DNA of 64,000 nucleotides from Aurantiacibacter sp. D1-12 (lineage in GTDB: Bacteria; Pseudomonadota; Alphaproteobacteria; Sphingomonadales; Sphingomonadaceae), in the NCBI RefSeq assembly GCF_028858515.1, contig NZ_JAPJZJ010000002.1:124001-188000 (forward strand), given 5' to 3'. Both the position numbers and the translations under genes were made by a program. Below, piece by piece: positions 61,855 to 64,000 of the stretch (position 1 is its first letter; each line of letters opens with the position of its first letter). The notes under the pieces are model-generated. The model saw only the letters and a program-made list of their open reading frames with translations. It was not told where the DNA came from and did no database searches.

Positions 61855-63309
61855 ATGTACTCCATGGAAAAGCGCAATCCGATGCTCGGCCTGGGTGTAA
61901 CCACCGCGATGGCCGCTGTGCTGCTCTCCGGCTGTGCCGGTAATGCTGCCCCGCGTGCAGATGTTTCCGCAGCCGACGCCCGCATGGCCATGGCCAACGG
62001 CGAACACGGCGCTGCCATCCAGTCTGCCGAAGCTGCCGTGGCTGCAGAGCCGCGCAACGCAGCTTACCGCATGACGCTGGGCAATGCCTATCTTGAAGCC
62101 GGTCGCTTCGGCGCGGCTTCGACCAGCTTTGAAGATGCGATGGCGTTGGGTGAGAATAGCCCGCGTGCCGCACTTAGCCTTGCGCTCGCCCTTACCGGCC
62201 AGGCCCGTTACTCGGAAGCTTCTGCTGTCCTGAGCGATTGGGAAGGCCGCATTGCTTCTGCCGATATCGGCCTCGCCTTCGCGCTCGCCGGTCAGCCGGA
62301 ACGCGGAATCCACATTCTCACCAATGCCATTCGCGGCGGCGATAACTCGGTCAAGACCCGCCAGAACCTCGCCTATGCCTATGCTGTGGCCGGTCGCTGG
62401 CGCGAAGCCCGCATGATGGTCGCGCAGGACGTGCCGGCGCATGAAGTGGGCAATCGCATGGCAGAGTGGGCGCAGCTTACCCATGCAGAAGCCTATCAGG
62501 CTCGCGTTGCCGGTCTGCTGGGTGTGCCTGCCAATGTCCGCGATAGCGGCCAGCCAGTCCATCTCGCACTGGTCAACGCACCCGGCGCCTCACAGCTTGC
62601 CTACGAAGCGTCTGCTCCTGCGGTTGATGCCAATGGCGAGCTTGCTGCTATCGATACTGACCGCATGAACGTTCCGGCTACTGGCGGTGCCTTGCCGCAA
62701 GTTGGCGCTCCTGCCGATAGCCCGAGCACTTTCGCTAGTGCCTTTGGCAGTGGCCCGGCGCTCGCTCCCGTACAGGCACCAAACACGAGCTACGCCAGCC
62801 GTCCGGTCGTTCAATCAACACCGGGAAGTGCACCGAGTGCATTTGCCCCGCCGCCGCCGGCAGCGCCAGCTGCTTCGGCTCCGCGCCTTCCTGAAATCGC
62901 CCGCCCTGCCCTCGCAACCTCGCGTCCGGCAGCAGCTCCGGCCCGCACCGCCAGCCCTGCTGCCGAAGTGGCTCCGTCTGCAGCTCCTGCTTCGGCAGCA
63001 ACCCCGGTCGCCAACCCCACGCACCTTGTGCAGCTGGGCAGTTTCTCGAGCGAAGCGGGTGCAATGCGCGCATGGAACATCTACGTCGCACGCTACCCCG
63101 AGCTGGCTGATCGCGAACGCGTGATCACGCAGGCTGTAGTCAATGGCCGCAACTACTGGCGCGTTTCTGCCGGTGGCTATGACCGCGCGTCGAGCACCGC
63201 CATGTGTGGCCGCGTAAACTCTTCCAACGGTGAAGGTTGCATCAGCTGGGCTGCCAACAGCCCGCTGCCAGGTGCAGTTGATACCGGCGTCCGTCTCGCG
63301 CGCCGCTAA
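61855..63309 (+). CDS. TPR-SPOR lipoprotein
   Basis: A 484-residue lipoprotein (lipobox LLSGC, Cys27) with at least four TPR-like helical units (about 38-210: AAIQSAEAAVAAEPRNAAYRMTLGNAYLEAGR and following), a long Ala/Pro/Ser-rich linker (about 270-385), and a SPOR domain at the C-terminus (about 393-465, HLVQLGSFSSEAGAMRAWNIYV). The layout resembles TadD-like and septal SPOR proteins. It follows the RHH gene by 14 bp in the ParA operon. It probably sits in the outer membrane and reaches septal peptidoglycan. Confidence 0.82.
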   Translation: MYSMEKRNPMLGLGVTTAMAAVLLSGCAGNAAPRADVSAADARMAMANGEHGAAIQSAEAAVAAEPRNAAYRMTLGNAYLEAGRFGAASTSFEDAMALGENSPRAALSLALALTGQARYSEASAVLSDWEGRIASADIGLAFALAGQPERGIHILTNAIRGGDNSVKTRQNLAYAYAVAGRWREARMMVAQDVPAHEVGNRMAEWAQLTHAEAYQARVAGLLGVPANVRDSGQPVHLALVNAPGASQLAYEASAPAVDANGELAAIDTDRMNVPATGGALPQVGAPADSPSTFASAFGSGPALAPVQAPNTSYASRPVVQSTPGSAPSAFAPPPPAAPAASAPRLPEIARPALATSRPAAAPARTASPAAEVAPSAAPASAATPVANPTHLVQLGSFSSEAGAMRAWNIYVARYPELADRERVITQAVVNGRNYWRVSAGGYDRASSTAMCGRVNSSNGEGCISWAANSPLPGAVDTGVRLARR

Positions 63310-63339
63310 GACCTCTTTCTCTCTCCGAGAGACAACAGG

Positions 63340-63375
63340 AAAACCCCTCCCCTAACCGGGAGGGGTTTTCTTTTG
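63340..63375. terminator. Bidirectional terminator after the ParA operon
   Basis: A perfect 12-bp stem AAAACCCCTCCC / GGGAGGGGTTTT with a CTAACC loop is followed by CTTTT on the plus strand. It lies 31 bp after the SPOR gene stop and 7 bp beyond the stop of the convergent SDR gene; the minus strand also has a U-rich side. Confidence 0.85.
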
Positions 63376-63381
63376 CGCTGC

Positions 63382-64000
63382 TTACAGACGGAAGCCGCCG
63401 TCAGCCACAAGTGTACTGCCGGTAGTGAAAGCCGCAGCATCGGACAGCAGGAACATGATCTGCCCTGCCATCTCTTCCGACGTGGCAAAGCGGCCCATCG
63501 GAGTCACCTGCGCCGCCATTGTCGCAATGGCACCCGCCCGGTCCCCTTGGTGCTTTTCCACTAGATCTTCAAAGAACGGTGCTCCGTCCCAGATGCCGGT
63601 GTCGGTTCCTCCCGGCGCAATCGCGTTCACGCGGATGCCGCGCGATGCACATTCTTTCGCCGCAACCTTTGTCAGATGCTTCACTGCCGCCTTGGATGAA
63701 GCATAGTGTGCAATGCCCATTTCCGGCTTCACCGCAGTCACCGACGATGTGAGCACGATGGACGTACCCTTTTTGGCCATGCGGATGGAAGTGCGCAGCG
63801 AGAGGAAGGCGCCATCGAGATTGACGCTCATGACCCGGCGCCAGTTGTCGAGGCTCATCTTCGCAATAGGCTCTCCATCGCCGGGGATGCCTGCATTGAG
63901 TACCGCTAGATCGATTGTGCCGCCTGCGGCCTCGATCCCGTCCCACAAAGCTTCATCGGCGACATCGCCTGCGTGGATCACCGTCTCGCAATCAAAGTTG
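63382..64000 (-). CDS. SDR family oxidoreductase, start beyond the right edge
   Basis: The last 206 codons of a classical short-chain dehydrogenase/reductase; the frame is open to 64000, so the NAD(P)-binding N-terminus (TGxxxGIG) is not in the window and the apparent GTG at 63981 is internal. Visible are NAG (in LAVLNAG), the catalytic Ser region VLTSSVTAV, the YxxxK pair as YASSK, and the C-terminal TLVADGGF. Substrate not assigned. Convergent to the ParA operon, with a shared terminator. Confidence 0.88.
   Translation of the reverse strand, partial: NFDCETVIHAGDVADEALWDGIEAAGGTIDLAVLNAGIPGDGEPIAKMSLDNWRRVMSVNLDGAFLSLRTSIRMAKKGTSIVLTSSVTAVKPEMGIAHYASSKAAVKHLTKVAAKECASRGIRVNAIAPGGTDTGIWDGAPFFEDLVEKHQGDRAGAIATMAAQVTPMGRFATSEEMAGQIMFLLSDAAAFTTGSTLVADGGFRL

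Overview
The window is a high-GC (roughly 60-63% by eye), densely packed piece of an alphaproteobacterial chromosome. The gene content points to Sphingomonadales, most likely Erythrobacteraceae: a CckA/CtrA-type phosphotransferase (ChpT), gatCAB for transamidation, a TorF/Gcw_chp-family porin, a TauE exporter with its Alph_Pro_TM partner, an MlaE permease with an N-terminal STAS-like domain, paired TonB-dependent receptors, a DUF3297 protein and a DUF418 protein. I see no insertion sequence, prophage, CRISPR array or plasmid backbone. This is mostly core chromosome, with a few AT-richer orphan genes inserted into housekeeping operons.

Layout. 1-4.3 kb: C-terminal part of an M16 peptidase, a small lipocalin-like protein, trmL, and an envelope operon (BON-OmpA protein, an unlisted 34-codon membrane peptide, a membrane-anchored double helix-hairpin-helix protein). 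4.4-8.1 kb: gatC-gatA-orphan-gatB. 8.1-10.8 kb: DUF4153 protein, anchored FKBP, rpsU. 11-14.1 kb: tightly overlapping run crcB-rluC-HAD phosphatase-small membrane protein-ATP12 chaperone. 14.1-17.7 kb: a four-gene Mla-like lipid transport operon, divergent from valS. 17.7-26 kb: valS, a DUF2262-like orphan, a VOC protein, queE, a palindrome cluster, a stand-alone HerA ATPase, and an Alph_Pro_TM/TauE pair. 26-28.7 kb: a compact NfrB/NfrA-like glycosyltransferase and barrel pair. 28.8-32.2 kb: nhaA, DUF3297, tRNA-Leu(UAG), and trigger factor with a histone-H1-like tail. 32.3-38.2 kb: two paralogous TonB-dependent receptors flanking an exported amidase. 38.4-40.5 kb: clpP and clpX. 40.6-46.8 kb: SDR, small exported proteins, CDF metal exporter, mtgA, a P-loop kinase, rpoH, rluD. 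47-51.6 kb: chpT-amidase-DUF4350-like operon, aquaporin, and a TetR-controlled MAPEG/YCII pair. 51.6-52.1 kb: RNase P RNA. 52.1-57.8 kb: metallophosphoesterase, porin, VOC protein, der, hydrolase, bfr, bfd. 57.9-64 kb: DUF418 protein, Sel1-SPOR protein, a ParA-RHH-TPR/SPOR operon, and a partial SDR gene running off the end.

Themes. Protein quality control is concentrated here: rpoH, clpP, clpX, tig, FKBP, ATP12. Envelope biogenesis is also strong: Mla-like system, mtgA, AmpD-like amidase, SPOR proteins, OmpA. Many genes overlap by the 1-4 bp typical of translational coupling. The most novel-looking unit is the operon at 60.6-63.3 kb. A ParF-sized ParA ATPase is translationally coupled to a ParG-shaped ribbon-helix-helix protein and followed by a TPR-SPOR lipoprotein, with a second SPOR protein divergent. 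It looks like a plasmid-type partition pair reused on a chromosome together with division-site peptidoglycan-binding proteins.
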